Source of the DNA: Bacillota bacterium | GTDB taxonomy: Bacteria; Bacillota; Clostridia; Lachnospirales; Lachnospiraceae | Assembly (NCBI GenBank): GCA_023395555.1 | Contig: JAEWYQ010000032.1 | Location: forward strand, 1 to 64,000 | Direction: 5' to 3' | Length of the DNA: 64,000 nucleotides | Shown here: in pieces, positions 37,519-46,615 of the stretch | How positions within the stretch are numbered: the first letter of the stretch is position 1 | Layout: every line of letters starts with the position of its first letter | The notes under the pieces: generated by a model | Database searches by the model: none | Told to the model about the DNA's origin: nothing | What the model saw: the letters and a program-made list of their open reading frames with translations, nothing else | Translations under genes and position numbers: made by a program

Positions 37519-39186
37519 ATGATGAATTTTAAGAGATATCAGAGAAATCCCGTTGTGGATTTACCAGACAGACAGTGGCCGGGAAAGCAGATTACAAAGG
37601 CGCCGATTTGGTGCAGTGTGGATTTAAGAGATGGAAATCAGGCGCTGATTGAACCCATGGTAGTGGAGGAAAAGATTGAGTTTTTCCAGCTTTTGGTGAA
37701 GCTTGGCTTTAAGGAAATTGAGGTTGGATTTCCCTCCGCATCCCAGATTGAATATGATTTCTTAAGACAATTAGTCGACCGGAGGCTGATCCCGGAGGAT
37801 GTCACAATCCAGGTTCTGGTGCAATGCAGGGAGCATTTGTTGAAAAGAACCTTTGAATCGCTGGAAGGTGTAAAGCGGGCCATTGTCCATATTTATAACT
37901 CTACTTCTACTTTACAGAGAGATGTGGTATTCCACATGTCCAGGAAAGAGATTAAGCAGATTGCATTGGATGCGACAAAGATGGTAAAGGAATATGCGAA
38001 GGATTTTCCGGGTGAGATTATTCTGGAATATTCCCCGGAGAGCTTTACCGGAACAGAGGTGGATTTTGCTCTGGATGTCTGCACCGGGGTGCAGGACATT
38101 TGGCAGCCGACGCCGGAGAAGAAGATTATCTTCAATCTTCCCGCAACGGTTGAGATGAACACACCCAATGTGTATGCGGATCAGATCGAATGGATGAGCC
38201 GTAATTTTAAAAACCGCGATTCCATCATTCTCAGCGTTCATCCCCACAATGACCGGGGCACAGGCGTGGCGATTGCAGAGCTGGCTCTGCTTGCCGGTGC
38301 GGACAGGGTGGAAGGAACCCTTTTTGGCAATGGAGAGAGAACGGGTAATGTCGATATCTTGACGATAGCTTACAATATGTTTTCCCAGGGGATTAATCCC
38401 GAGCTGGAGATTGATAATGTTAACGAACTCATTGAAGCGTATGAGCGTCTGTGCAAGATGAAGGTGCACGAGAGACATCCATATGCGGGGAAATTGGTAT
38501 TTACCGCATTCTCAGGTTCCCACCAGGATGCCATTAATAAGGGGGTTCAGGCGATGAAGGAGCGTAACAGCGCTCACTGGGCCGTTCCCTACCTTCCTAT
38601 AGATCCTGCGGATATCGGAAGACAATATGAGCCGATTGTCCGTATCAACAGCCAGTCCGGCAAGGGCGGTGTTGCCTTTGTTATGGAGAACTACTTTGGA
38701 TTCAAGCTGCCCAAGGGCATGCATAAGGAATTTGCCGATGTTATTCAGCGTATATCCGAGAACCAGGGTGAGGTTTCACCGGAGCAGATCATGAATGAAT
38801 TCAAGATTTGCTATCTTGAGAGAAAAGAGCCCCTGCATTTTAGAAGATGCAGAATTGAAGATATTGCGGATCGGGATGAAGCCAGCACCAAAGCGGAAGT
38901 GGTTTACACCAATGCAGGTGAGGAGAGGACCTTCACGGCCATCGGCAATGGACCTATTGATGCGGTTCAGAGAGGCCTCATGGAGGAGCTTGGCATCGAG
39001 ATCAAGGTATTGGATTATACAGAGCATGCCTTGAGCGGCGGAGCCGGTGCGCAGGCAGCGGCATACATTCATATGCTGGACGCGAAGAGCGGAAGAGTTA
39101 CCTATGGTGTCGGCGTAAGCTCTAATATAACCAGGGCTTCGATCCGTGCCATCTTCAGCGCCCTTAACCGATTGGAGTTAAAATAA
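37519..39186 (+). CDS. leuA: 2-isopropylmalate synthase, long form
   Basis: LeuA condenses acetyl-CoA with 2-oxoisovalerate, the first step of leucine synthesis. The 555-residue protein is of the long class that lacks the short-form layout. The HMGL-like barrel has WCSVDLRDGNQALIEPM, the metal site SVHPHNDRGTGVA and GNGERTGNVD, and a C-terminal regulatory domain (AYIHMLDAKSGRVTYGVGVSSN). ATG 37519 is preceded by AGGAGG; the upstream open frame lies in the leader. No leuB/C/D is adjacent. A long structured leader precedes it. Confidence 0.95.
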   Translation: MMNFKRYQRNPVVDLPDRQWPGKQITKAPIWCSVDLRDGNQALIEPMVVEEKIEFFQLLVKLGFKEIEVGFPSASQIEYDFLRQLVDRRLIPEDVTIQVLVQCREHLLKRTFESLEGVKRAIVHIYNSTSTLQRDVVFHMSRKEIKQIALDATKMVKEYAKDFPGEIILEYSPESFTGTEVDFALDVCTGVQDIWQPTPEKKIIFNLPATVEMNTPNVYADQIEWMSRNFKNRDSIILSVHPHNDRGTGVAIAELALLAGADRVEGTLFGNGERTGNVDILTIAYNMFSQGINPELEIDNVNELIEAYERLCKMKVHERHPYAGKLVFTAFSGSHQDAINKGVQAMKERNSAHWAVPYLPIDPADIGRQYEPIVRINSQSGKGGVAFVMENYFGFKLPKGMHKEFADVIQRISENQGEVSPEQIMNEFKICYLERKEPLHFRRCRIEDIADRDEASTKAEVVYTNAGEERTFTAIGNGPIDAVQRGLMEELGIEIKVLDYTEHALSGGAGAQAAAYIHMLDAKSGRVTYGVGVSSNITRASIRAIFSALNRLELK

Positions 39187-39207
39187 AGGATTACATTATA
39201 AAAAGAT

Positions 39208-39260
39208 CTGCAGCCATAGGAACTGCCCATAGGGGCAGCTTTCTGTGGCTGTAGTTTTTA
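39208..39260 (+). terminator. Intrinsic terminator of leuA
   Basis: CTGCAGCCATAG (39208-39219) pairs with CTGTGGCTGTAG (39243-39254), including G-U pairs, enclosing an inner ACTGCCC/GGGCAGC stem, then five T. Confidence 0.88.
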
Positions 39261-39261
39261 T

Positions 39262-39371
39262 CGTATAGAAAAGTTCATCCTATACGGCAAAATGCTACGC
39301 AGGATGTACATGCCGCGCAAAATGCACATTCTGTGCATGGGCAGATGTTGCCTGAAGGCAACCGTGCGGCA
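39262..39371. other. Cluster of nested inverted repeats with a three-way junction
   Basis: CGTATAG (39262-39268) pairs with CTATACG (39280-39286). Further on, TGCCGCGC (39311-39318) pairs with GTGCGGCA (39364-39371), one wobble, and encloses two perfect stems: ATGCACA/TGTGCAT (39322-39338, loop TTC) and GTTGCCT/AGGCAAC (39347-39362, loop GA). GCAAAATGC is repeated at 39287 and 39317. The element lies between the leuA terminator and the next promoter and has no obvious reading frame. Confidence 0.55.
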
Positions 39372-39490
39372 GCACAAAAGTCCGCAAGCAATAATATGGA
39401 AAAAGACAATTAAAAAAGGTGTTTTAAGGGAAGAATAGATATAATAAAATGTTCCGGAAGTGCCTTTGATGGTAAAGGAAGGGGCCTTGC

Positions 39491-39520
39491 TTGACGAATT
39501 CTTCCCTGAAATGCTATAAT
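39491..39520 (+). promoter_or_regulatory. Promoter of the glycopolymer cluster
   Basis: TTGACG (39491-39496), 18-base spacer, perfect TATAAT (39515-39520), about 70 bases upstream of the first gene. The spacer between here and 39371 is AT-rich and shows nothing else. Confidence 0.85.
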
Positions 39521-39588
39521 TTCTATGTCGCGCTTTCCGTAAGGAAAAGGAATAGTTGTTGGATTTCAGGATATATGGAGGGTATAAC

Positions 39589-42012
39589 ATGAAGATAAGT
39601 ATTATTATTCCGTACCACGAAGGCGAGAGCTATCTACGTGACTGTCTGGACAGTTTGTCCGAGCAGGCGGTCAGGGATATGGAGGTTCTTCTGATCTGTG
39701 ACCGGGTAAAGGAAAAGGAGCTGGAGATGCTTTCGGATTATGAAGGCTTGTCCATCCGTGTACATCGTCTCAAGGGAAAGACAGGTGTGGCAGCTGCACG
39801 GAATCTGGGTCTGGAGAAAGCATGCGGTGAGTATGTGTATTTTCTGGACAGTGATGATTATTTGTATGGTGACACCCTTGAGAAGCTGCTTCAGGCTGCC
39901 CAGGACTGGGAAGCGGATATTGTCTATGGCAAGAAAATCCCCACCTGGTTTGGAAGAGCTGTTTTTCTGGCAAGAAAGCTGGAGCAGGATGCCGGGGATG
40001 AGGAGACGGAGAATGAGGGAAGCGCCTCGGATACGGCTCAGCTGGACGCGGAAAACGGCGGTAATGACCGCGGCGGAGCAGACAGAGGCAATGATGATAC
40101 AGATAATGACGATACAGATAACGGAGATACAGACAATGATGATACAGACAATACGGATAAGGACAAAGCGGGTGATGCAGGCAGAAGAATCCTAGAGGAT
40201 GATAGTAACAGTGAAGATGGAACAGAAGAGATGTCCGAGGAGGAACTGTTTCGCCGGAAGGAGGCCCGAATCAGGAAGGCATACCGAGTTTTGGTGGTAA
40301 AGCGGAAGGGAGTTCGCAATATATCAGTACTGGGAATATTGTTTCGCAGAAGTTTTATTGAAGAGCATCACTTGCGGTTTCCGGAAAATATTATTTATTT
40401 GTCGGATGCTCCTTTTCTGGTAGAAGCCCTGTCTAAGACGGAACGATTCTGTAAGAGGCTGAGTGCAAAGTATATAAAGAGAAAGCACAATGATGCCATT
40501 AATCTGCCTTCTCTGTCACAAGTAAAGGATCCCAACCGTTTTTTTGATTTTTTAGATACCTATTATGAAACAATCAAGAGGATACCCCCGGATTCCGAAT
40601 TGCGGTATCTCTTTGACAGAAAATATATTATGTATTATACCGGGGTTTATGCCCCAAAGCTGAAGCGAAGCATGAATTCTGCCTGGCGTGAGGAGAATTT
40701 CATTCGTATGAGCGACCTTATGAACCGGATCAGTCCGAGGGCAATAAGATCAGTGAGAGGCTATAAAAGGCGTATTGTCAAAGCTCTGATGCGCCGGGAT
40801 GTGCAGGCGGCCCAAAGGATTGTTACCCGTCATCTGGCCTGGCAGAAGCTGAAAAGAGTGGTCCGGAGCAGGAAAGCCCTGTATATGGCCTTCTATTTTC
40901 ATGTGTTTATGAAACGGCCGATGAAGAATTATATTTTATTTGAAAGCTTTTTTGGTAAGAATTATTCGGACAGTCCCAAATATATCTATGAATATTTGGC
41001 GAAGCACTATCCGGATCAATATAAATTTATCTGGGTCATTAATAAAAGAAATACCCGGATACCGTACCGGCACAGGAAGATCAGACGCTATAGTCTGGCT
41101 TATTACTATTATCTGGCATGCAGCAGATATTATGTATTCAACGGAAGACAGCCGGAATGGGTAATCAAGAGGCCGGGGAATATCTTTCTGCAGACCTGGC
41201 ATGGGACGCCGTTAAAGAAGCTGGTCTTCGATATTGAGGAGATCACCTCGGCAACTCCCAAATATAAGCAGCAGGTATACAAGCAATCCCGCGCCTGGGA
41301 CTACTTGATTGCACCCAATGCCTTCTGCAGCGTAACCTTCCGCAGATGCTTTATGTATGAGAATCAGATGCTGGAAACCGGCTATCCCAGAAATGATATT
41401 TTACATGATCCTGACCGGGAAGAGCTGTCCCGTCAGATTCGCAGCAGGATAGGAATTCCTCAGGATAAAAAAGCAATTCTCTATGCGCCGACCTGGAGGG
41501 ACGATGAGTTCTATGGCAAGGGGCAGTACAAATTCGAATTAAATCTGGATCTGGAGAAAATGCGCCGTGATTTAGGGGAGGAGTATGTAATCTTGCTCCG
41601 GACCCATTATTTTATCGCAGATTCCCTGGATGTGAGGGCCTTCTCCGGCTTTGCCTATAATTTAAGCAGGTATGATGATATATCGGAGCTGTACCTGATC
41701 TCGGATATTCTGATTACGGATTATTCCTCTGTCTTCTTTGACTATGCCAATTTGAAGCGGCCGATGCTGTTTTATACCTATGATCTGGAAAAATACCGGG
41801 ATGTACTCCGGGGCTTTTATTTTGACATTGAAAAAGAAGTACCGGGACCCCTGTTGTTTACCACAGAGGAGGTAGTTGAGGCAGTCCGGGGGATCGATGA
41901 AGTGGCGGCGAAGTATCAACAGCGGTACGATGAGTTTTACAACAGATTTTGTGCATGGGAAGATGGACATGCAGCTAAAAAAGTGGTAGAATCAGTATTC
42001 AGAGTACCATGA
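39589..42012 (+). CDS. Bifunctional GT2 glycosyltransferase / CDP-glycerol glycerophosphotransferase
   Basis: An 807-residue protein. The N-terminal GT-A domain (KISIIIPYHEGESYLRDCLDSLSEQ, VAAARNLGLEKACGEYVYFLDSDDYL) is a family 2 glycosyltransferase with an SDD nucleotide-sugar motif. The C-terminal half is TagF-like (FESFFGKNYSDSPKYIYEYL, QTWHGTPLKK, RNDILHD, LYAPTWRDDEFYGKGQYKFEL, ISDILITDYSSVFFDYANLKRPMLFYTYDLEKY), transferring glycerol phosphate from CDP-glycerol. Between them, about residues 134-217, lies an acidic insert with DDTDN repeats. ATG 39589 follows GGAGGG. It heads the cluster. Confidence 0.92.
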   Translation: MKISIIIPYHEGESYLRDCLDSLSEQAVRDMEVLLICDRVKEKELEMLSDYEGLSIRVHRLKGKTGVAAARNLGLEKACGEYVYFLDSDDYLYGDTLEKLLQAAQDWEADIVYGKKIPTWFGRAVFLARKLEQDAGDEETENEGSASDTAQLDAENGGNDRGGADRGNDDTDNDDTDNGDTDNDDTDNTDKDKAGDAGRRILEDDSNSEDGTEEMSEEELFRRKEARIRKAYRVLVVKRKGVRNISVLGILFRRSFIEEHHLRFPENIIYLSDAPFLVEALSKTERFCKRLSAKYIKRKHNDAINLPSLSQVKDPNRFFDFLDTYYETIKRIPPDSELRYLFDRKYIMYYTGVYAPKLKRSMNSAWREENFIRMSDLMNRISPRAIRSVRGYKRRIVKALMRRDVQAAQRIVTRHLAWQKLKRVVRSRKALYMAFYFHVFMKRPMKNYILFESFFGKNYSDSPKYIYEYLAKHYPDQYKFIWVINKRNTRIPYRHRKIRRYSLAYYYYLACSRYYVFNGRQPEWVIKRPGNIFLQTWHGTPLKKLVFDIEEITSATPKYKQQVYKQSRAWDYLIAPNAFCSVTFRRCFMYENQMLETGYPRNDILHDPDREELSRQIRSRIGIPQDKKAILYAPTWRDDEFYGKGQYKFELNLDLEKMRRDLGEEYVILLRTHYFIADSLDVRAFSGFAYNLSRYDDISELYLISDILITDYSSVFFDYANLKRPMLFYTYDLEKYRDVLRGFYFDIEKEVPGPLLFTTEEVVEAVRGIDEVAAKYQQRYDEFYNRFCAWEDGHAAKKVVESVFRVP

Positions 42013-42085
42013 AAGCGAAGGTTACGGTTCCGTCTGCGATGTCATCCAGGAGAAACCATAACAAGCAAGGAAGCGGAGGATCAAT

Positions 42086-42862
42086 GTGAGACAATTATGG
42101 AAGAATTTTAGCAAATACCGCTTTTTACTGGGGGAATTGGTAAAGAAGGATATCCGGCTGCGGTACCGCAGATCCTATCTGGGGATTCTCTGGACGCTGT
42201 TGGAGCCGATTCTGACCACGGCAGTACTGGCCTTTGTATTCGGCGGTCTGCGTAAGGTAAAGGACCCTCAGTTTCCGGTTTATATTCTGACAGGACGGCT
42301 GTTGTACAGCTTCTTTTCTGATGCGACAAAATCAGCAATGAAATCAATCCGCAGCAACAGCGGCATGATCAAGAAGGTATATGTGCCGAAGTATATCTAT
42401 CCCCTGTCCGGCGTGCTCTCCAATTATGTAATATTTCTTATTTCCATGTTGGTGCTATTCGGCGCGGCTGTTATCTTTAAAGTGCGGCCCACGGTATATG
42501 TAATACAGGCAGTCATACCGTTGTTTTTACTGCTGGTGCTGGCGCTGGGCTTTGGAATGATATTAGCTACCATGGCTGTATTTTTCCGTGATCTGGAGTA
42601 TTTATGGGGGGTTGTGCTGATGCTTATTATGTACACCAGCGGAATTTTCTACCATGTAGAGGACCTGCGTCTTGGGGATAAGGCATGGGTGCTTAGGTTG
42701 AATCCGCTCTATACGGTAATCAGTAATTTTCGGAATGCTATCTTCGGCGCACCCATGAATCAGACGATGCTGCTGCTGTCTGTATGCTATAGCTTTGGCG
42801 CGCTGGCGATTGGGTTTGTATTGTTTTACCGGAAGCAGGATGAATTTATTCTTAACATATAA
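42086..42862 (+). CDS. Polysaccharide/teichoic acid ABC exporter permease (TagG/Wzm-like)
   Basis: A 258-residue ABC-2 type permease with about six membrane segments. Family features are an N-terminal ELVKKDIRLRYRRSYLGILWTLLEPI and a C-terminal LNPLYTVISNFRNAIFG. With the ATPase that follows it should export an undecaprenyl-linked glycopolymer. The start is GTG 42086: GGAGG ends 8 bases upstream and the overlapping ATG at 42084 reads ATG TGA. The gene begins 73 bases after the bifunctional polymerase. Confidence 0.92.
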   Translation: MRQLWKNFSKYRFLLGELVKKDIRLRYRRSYLGILWTLLEPILTTAVLAFVFGGLRKVKDPQFPVYILTGRLLYSFFSDATKSAMKSIRSNSGMIKKVYVPKYIYPLSGVLSNYVIFLISMLVLFGAAVIFKVRPTVYVIQAVIPLFLLLVLALGFGMILATMAVFFRDLEYLWGVVLMLIMYTSGIFYHVEDLRLGDKAWVLRLNPLYTVISNFRNAIFGAPMNQTMLLLSVCYSFGALAIGFVLFYRKQDEFILNI

Positions 42863-42910
42863 GGATGCGGGATGGATAGCATCCGGACAGCTGTGATTGA
42901 GGAGGATTAT

Positions 42911-43654
42911 GTGAAGGAACAGGTATTGGTAGTTGAGAATGTCAGTATGAAATTTAACCTGATGGAGAACAAGGTTGATAATATTAAGGAATATTTTATT
43001 AAGATGCTGAAGAACGAGCTGCGTTACCAGGAGTTCTGGGCCCTGCATAATGTCTCCTTTACCGTCAATAAAGGGGACAGGCTGGGGATTCTGGGGCTGA
43101 ACGGAGCCGGGAAGAGCACCCTGCTTAAGATTATTGCAGGGGTGTTGAAGGCGACAGAGGGCAGTGTCTCCATCCGGGGAAAGATTGTGCCCCTGCTTGA
43201 GCTGGGGGCAGGCTTTGATGCTCAGTATACGGGGGCGGAAAACATCTATCTATACGGAGCGGTGCTGGGATATTCCAGGGATTTTATCCGGCAGAGGTAT
43301 GATGAAATTGTTGATTTTTCCGAGCTGGGAGATTTCATTAATGTTCCGGTGAAGAACTATTCCTCCGGTATGAAGGCGAGACTTGGTTTTTCTATAGCAA
43401 CCATCGTGGAGCCGGAGATTCTGATTCTGGATGAGGTTCTGGCGGTGGGAGACGCAAAGTTCCGCAAGAAAAGCGAAAAGAAGATAAAGAGTATGTTCGA
43501 CGGCGGAGTTACGGTTTTATTTGTATCCCATTCCCTGGAGCAGGTGAACCGTCTGTGCAACCGGGCAATTCTCCTGGATAAGGGGAGCTTGATTGCCAAG
43601 GGCAAGGTGGGAGATGTCAGTGCGATCTATGAAGCAAAGATAAATGAATTTTAA
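42911..43654 (+). CDS. Polysaccharide/teichoic acid ABC exporter ATPase (TagH/Wzt-like)
   Basis: The 247-residue ATPase has Walker A GLNGAGKST (LGILGLNGAGKSTLLKIIAG), the signature YSSGMKARLGFSIA and Walker B ILILDEVLAVGD, with the GAGFDAQYTGAENIYLYGAVLG segment typical of Wzt/TagH proteins. It ends without the extra C-terminal carbohydrate-binding domain, so export is probably coupled to a separate recognition step. GTG 42911 has a much better SD (GAGGAGG) than the upstream ATG 42872, which would add 13 residues. Confidence 0.93.
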   Translation: MKEQVLVVENVSMKFNLMENKVDNIKEYFIKMLKNELRYQEFWALHNVSFTVNKGDRLGILGLNGAGKSTLLKIIAGVLKATEGSVSIRGKIVPLLELGAGFDAQYTGAENIYLYGAVLGYSRDFIRQRYDEIVDFSELGDFINVPVKNYSSGMKARLGFSIATIVEPEILILDEVLAVGDAKFRKKSEKKIKSMFDGGVTVLFVSHSLEQVNRLCNRAILLDKGSLIAKGKVGDVSAIYEAKINEF

Positions 43655-43682
43655 GGCCATGACCTGAAAGGAGGAAGCTCCC

Positions 43683-43704
43683 GTCCGGCACGGATATACC
43701 GGAC
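43683..43704 (+). other. Hairpin between SD and tagD start
   Basis: GTCCGG (43683-43688) pairs with CCGGAC (43699-43704). AAAGGAGG at 43667 is about 40 bases from ATG 43714; folding this stem would bring it near the start codon. Confidence 0.5.
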
Positions 43705-43713
43705 CGGGGCACA

Positions 43714-44118
43714 ATGACGATGAAGAAAGTAATTACTTACGGGACCTATGATTTGCTGCATGTAGGGCATATCAATCTGCTGAGGAGGGCCAGGGAACTG
43801 GGGGATTATCTGGTGGTAGTGCTCTCCTCTGATGAATTCAATGCGCTGAAGCATAAGACGGCCTATCATTGCTATGAAGACCGCAAGATCATACTGGAAG
43901 CTATCAAATACGTGGATGAAGTGATACCGGAGTATACCTGGGAACAGAAGATACAGGATGTGGTTGACAACCAGATTGATGTGTTTGTCATGGGCGATGA
44001 CTGGGCAGGACAGTTTGATTTCCTGAAAGAGTATTGTGAAGTGGTATATCTGCCGCGTACCGATGGGATTTCCACAACAAAGATTAAGAAAGACCTGAAT
44101 ATGGGAAATACAAATTAA
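43714..44118 (+). CDS. tagD: Glycerol-3-phosphate cytidylyltransferase
   Basis: TagD makes CDP-glycerol from CTP and glycerol 3-phosphate, the donor for the TagF-like polymerases around it. The 134-residue protein shows the nucleotidyltransferase motif TYGTYDLLHVGHINLLRRA, VVVLSSDEFNALKHKTAYH and the C-terminal DGISTTKIKKDL. The start may be ATG 43714 or 43720. The only good Shine-Dalgarno lies about 40 bases upstream and is separated from the start by a hairpin. Length is as for known TagD proteins. Confidence 0.95.
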   Translation: MTMKKVITYGTYDLLHVGHINLLRRARELGDYLVVVLSSDEFNALKHKTAYHCYEDRKIILEAIKYVDEVIPEYTWEQKIQDVVDNQIDVFVMGDDWAGQFDFLKEYCEVVYLPRTDGISTTKIKKDLNMGNTN

Positions 44119-44184
44119 GGGGAAAGCGTTAAAATTGCTGCGCACAAGTTAATAATATAAAATGAATATTGAAAAGAGGAACAT

Positions 44185-45399
44185 ATGAGTCTATCACTGC
44201 CGAACAGATTCAAAAAGCAGAAGCAGAAAGTGAAGAAGAGGCTGAAATCTCTGGTGTTGGGAGTATACCGGCTGGGTGTCAGATGCCTGCCGGTGAATAA
44301 AAAGATTATTTTATTTGAGAGCAATCTGGGACGGAATTATACGGGAAACCCCAGGGCAATCTACGAGGAAATGGTGCGCCAGGGACTGGACCGGCAATAC
44401 CGTTGTTACTTCATTCTGGAGGATGTGAGAACTCCGCTTCCGGGAGCGGCTGTTCCGGTAAAAAGGAGCCGCTTTCTCTATTTTTATTTATTTGCGGCAG
44501 CAGGAATCTGGGTATGTGACACCCGTCTGCCCAAATATATCGTCAAGAAACCGGGCAGTACCTATATCCAGACCTGGCATGGAACGCCGCTGAAGAAGCT
44601 GGCCCTGGATATGGATGCCGTATTTATGGCCGGAGAAGGCGGGATTGAGAATTATAAAAAGAATTTCTATAACAATACCAGGACATGGGACTATCTGATT
44701 TCCCAGAATCATTATTCTACCGAGATATTCCGGAGGGCCTTTGCCTTTGATAAGGAGGTATTGGAGATCGGCTATCCCAGGAATGACGTTCTGTTTGCAA
44801 AGAACAACCCGGACAGTATCCGGGAGCTGAAACGGAAGGCGGGGTTGCCCCAGGATAAGAAGATCCTGCTCTATGCGCCGACCTGGAGGGATAATGAATT
44901 CTATGGAAAGGGAAAGTATAAGTTTAATCCTGCCCTGGATTTTGCCGAGCTTCAGAAGAGGCTTGGAGAGGAATATGTTCTGATTGTAAAGTACCACTAC
45001 CTTGTGATGGACCAGATTGACTGGAGCCCTTACCAGGGCTTCATCTATCCCTGTGATTTAAGCTATGATATCTCAAATCTATACCTGGTCTCCGATATGC
45101 TCATTACCGATTATTCCTCGGTTATGTTTGACTACAGTCTGCTGAGAAGACCCATGTTCTTTTTCTGTTATGATCTGGAGGAGTATAAGGACACCTTAAG
45201 GGGCTTCTATTTTGATTTTCTTGCAGAGGCTCCCGGACCGGTGACGATGACCACCGGGGAGCTGATCGAGGCAATTAAGAACTATGACCGGGCAGAGTAT
45301 AGGGAACGGGAGGAAGCCTTCTATCTCAAATACAACCATGCGGATGACGGAAGGGCTTCTCAGAGGGTGACCCAGCTGATTCAGACCCTGACACAATAG
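44185..45399 (+). CDS. CDP-glycerol glycerophosphotransferase family protein (TagF/TagB-like)
   Basis: A 404-residue protein with the same fold as the C-terminal half of the first cluster gene: FESNLGRNYTGNPRAIYEEM, QTWHGTPLKKLALDMD, YPRNDVLFAKN, LYAPTWRDNEFYGKGKYKF, VKYHYLVMDQIDW, ITDYSSVMFDYSLLRRPMFFFCYDLEEYKDTLRGFYFDF. The strong similarity to the first gene suggests duplication with specialisation, for example primer addition versus polymerisation. It lacks a GT2 domain. GAGGAA precedes ATG 44185. A short basic N-terminus could associate with the membrane. Confidence 0.92.
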   Translation: MSLSLPNRFKKQKQKVKKRLKSLVLGVYRLGVRCLPVNKKIILFESNLGRNYTGNPRAIYEEMVRQGLDRQYRCYFILEDVRTPLPGAAVPVKRSRFLYFYLFAAAGIWVCDTRLPKYIVKKPGSTYIQTWHGTPLKKLALDMDAVFMAGEGGIENYKKNFYNNTRTWDYLISQNHYSTEIFRRAFAFDKEVLEIGYPRNDVLFAKNNPDSIRELKRKAGLPQDKKILLYAPTWRDNEFYGKGKYKFNPALDFAELQKRLGEEYVLIVKYHYLVMDQIDWSPYQGFIYPCDLSYDISNLYLVSDMLITDYSSVMFDYSLLRRPMFFFCYDLEEYKDTLRGFYFDFLAEAPGPVTMTTGELIEAIKNYDRAEYREREEAFYLKYNHADDGRASQRVTQLIQTLTQ

Positions 45400-45459
45400 A
45401 TTTTATTCCGCGATCTTACATACAAAGGCCGGAGAAAACGGAGGATAGGAGTAACGCTC

Positions 45460-46602
45460 ATGATGAAAACCCTTGGTTACCGCCTGTTTGCACTGGTTTA
45501 TAATCTGTGCCGGCTGGCACCCGTTCAAAAGAAAAGAGTATTTTGCATTATGACCCATGATGACGGACCAGGAAGCAATGTGAGCATCGCTGCCGCAGTG
45601 TTGAAGAACCGTCGGGAGGGTTATACCTTTTCCTATCTGACCAAAAAAGAGACAGGGGCGGTAAGGCGTCTGTCCGGAATCAGAACCCTGCTGGCTTTCT
45701 TCTTTCAAAAACCCTATGAGCTGGCAAGAGCGGAGCTGGTGCTGCTGGATAATGTATTCCTTCCCTATGCCTATCTTCGCAGGCGAAAGGGAACGAAGGT
45801 GGTGCAGCTGTGGCATGGCACCGGTACCATCAAGAAATTTGGGCAGGATGTCAACACAGGACGTCTGGGAAAGCTGGAGAAGAGAGCCAATAAAAATATT
45901 ACTCATCTGATTGTGAATTCCCCGGATATAAAGCAGCTCTATGCCGGAGCCTTTGGCGTGAAGGAGGAAGTGGTTTATCCCATCGGCCTTCCCAGAACGG
46001 ATGAGCTGCTTCGCAGAATCCAGGAGGCGAAGGCTGCGGGAAGCAGCAGGGAGAAGGAGTATATTTACGCAAAATATAAAATACCCGGGGAGAAGAAGCT
46101 GATTCTGTATGCACCCACGTTCCGGGACGACCCCCGGCAGAATCCCCGTCTCATCGAAACCATCAGAGAGCTGGGCAGAGAGCTGCCGAGGGATTATTGC
46201 CTGGCACTGAAGCTGCATCCGCAGATTGCCGGAGCCTTCCGGCAGGTAGAACTGGGAGAGAATATTCTTCAGCTCTCCTTTGAGAAAGATATTAATACGG
46301 TGCTGCTGGCATCGGATATTCTGATTACGGATTATTCCTCCATTATATTTGAATACTGCCTTACCGGACGCCCCATGATCTTTTACGCTTATGATTATGA
46401 GGAATTCTCAGAGCAGGGAAGGGGCTTCTACTACGAATATGCCTCCTTTGTCCCCGGTCCGGTGGTCTATACCGCTCATGAGGCGGCAGAGATCATCCGT
46501 CGGGAAGCCTTTGAATTACACAAGGCCTCCCGTTTTACGGAGCGCTTCTATGGAATCAGGGATGCCAGGGCAACAGAACGTCTGCTGGCTTTGTTGGAAT
46601 GA
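45460..46602 (+). CDS. CDP-glycerol glycerophosphotransferase family protein, divergent
   Basis: A 380-residue protein of the same superfamily, more distant from the other two. Shared blocks are VVQLWHGTGTIKKFGQD, VYPIGLPRTDELL, LYAPTFRDDPRQN, ALKLHPQIAG and LASDILITDYSSIIFEYCLTGRPMIFYAYDYEEFSEQGRGFYYEY. Here the acceptor loop is GTGTIKKF rather than GTPLKK, which could mean another acceptor or primer. GGAGG lies upstream with ATG 45460 following a second ATG. It is the last plus-strand gene of the cluster and meets the LCP gene tail to tail. Confidence 0.9.
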   Translation: MMKTLGYRLFALVYNLCRLAPVQKKRVFCIMTHDDGPGSNVSIAAAVLKNRREGYTFSYLTKKETGAVRRLSGIRTLLAFFFQKPYELARAELVLLDNVFLPYAYLRRRKGTKVVQLWHGTGTIKKFGQDVNTGRLGKLEKRANKNITHLIVNSPDIKQLYAGAFGVKEEVVYPIGLPRTDELLRRIQEAKAAGSSREKEYIYAKYKIPGEKKLILYAPTFRDDPRQNPRLIETIRELGRELPRDYCLALKLHPQIAGAFRQVELGENILQLSFEKDINTVLLASDILITDYSSIIFEYCLTGRPMIFYAYDYEEFSEQGRGFYYEYASFVPGPVVYTAHEAAEIIRREAFELHKASRFTERFYGIRDARATERLLALLE

Positions 46603-46615
46603 GAGAAACGGCGGA

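Noticed and set aside
39376..39450. A second TATAAT-like box (ATATAATAAAATG) upstream of the glycan cluster
   Set aside because: It has no acceptable -35 and the promoter at 39491 is clearly better.
39258..39590. A 110-codon minus-strand frame before the glycan cluster
   Set aside because: It covers a terminator, a promoter and the nested repeats; composition is not protein-like.
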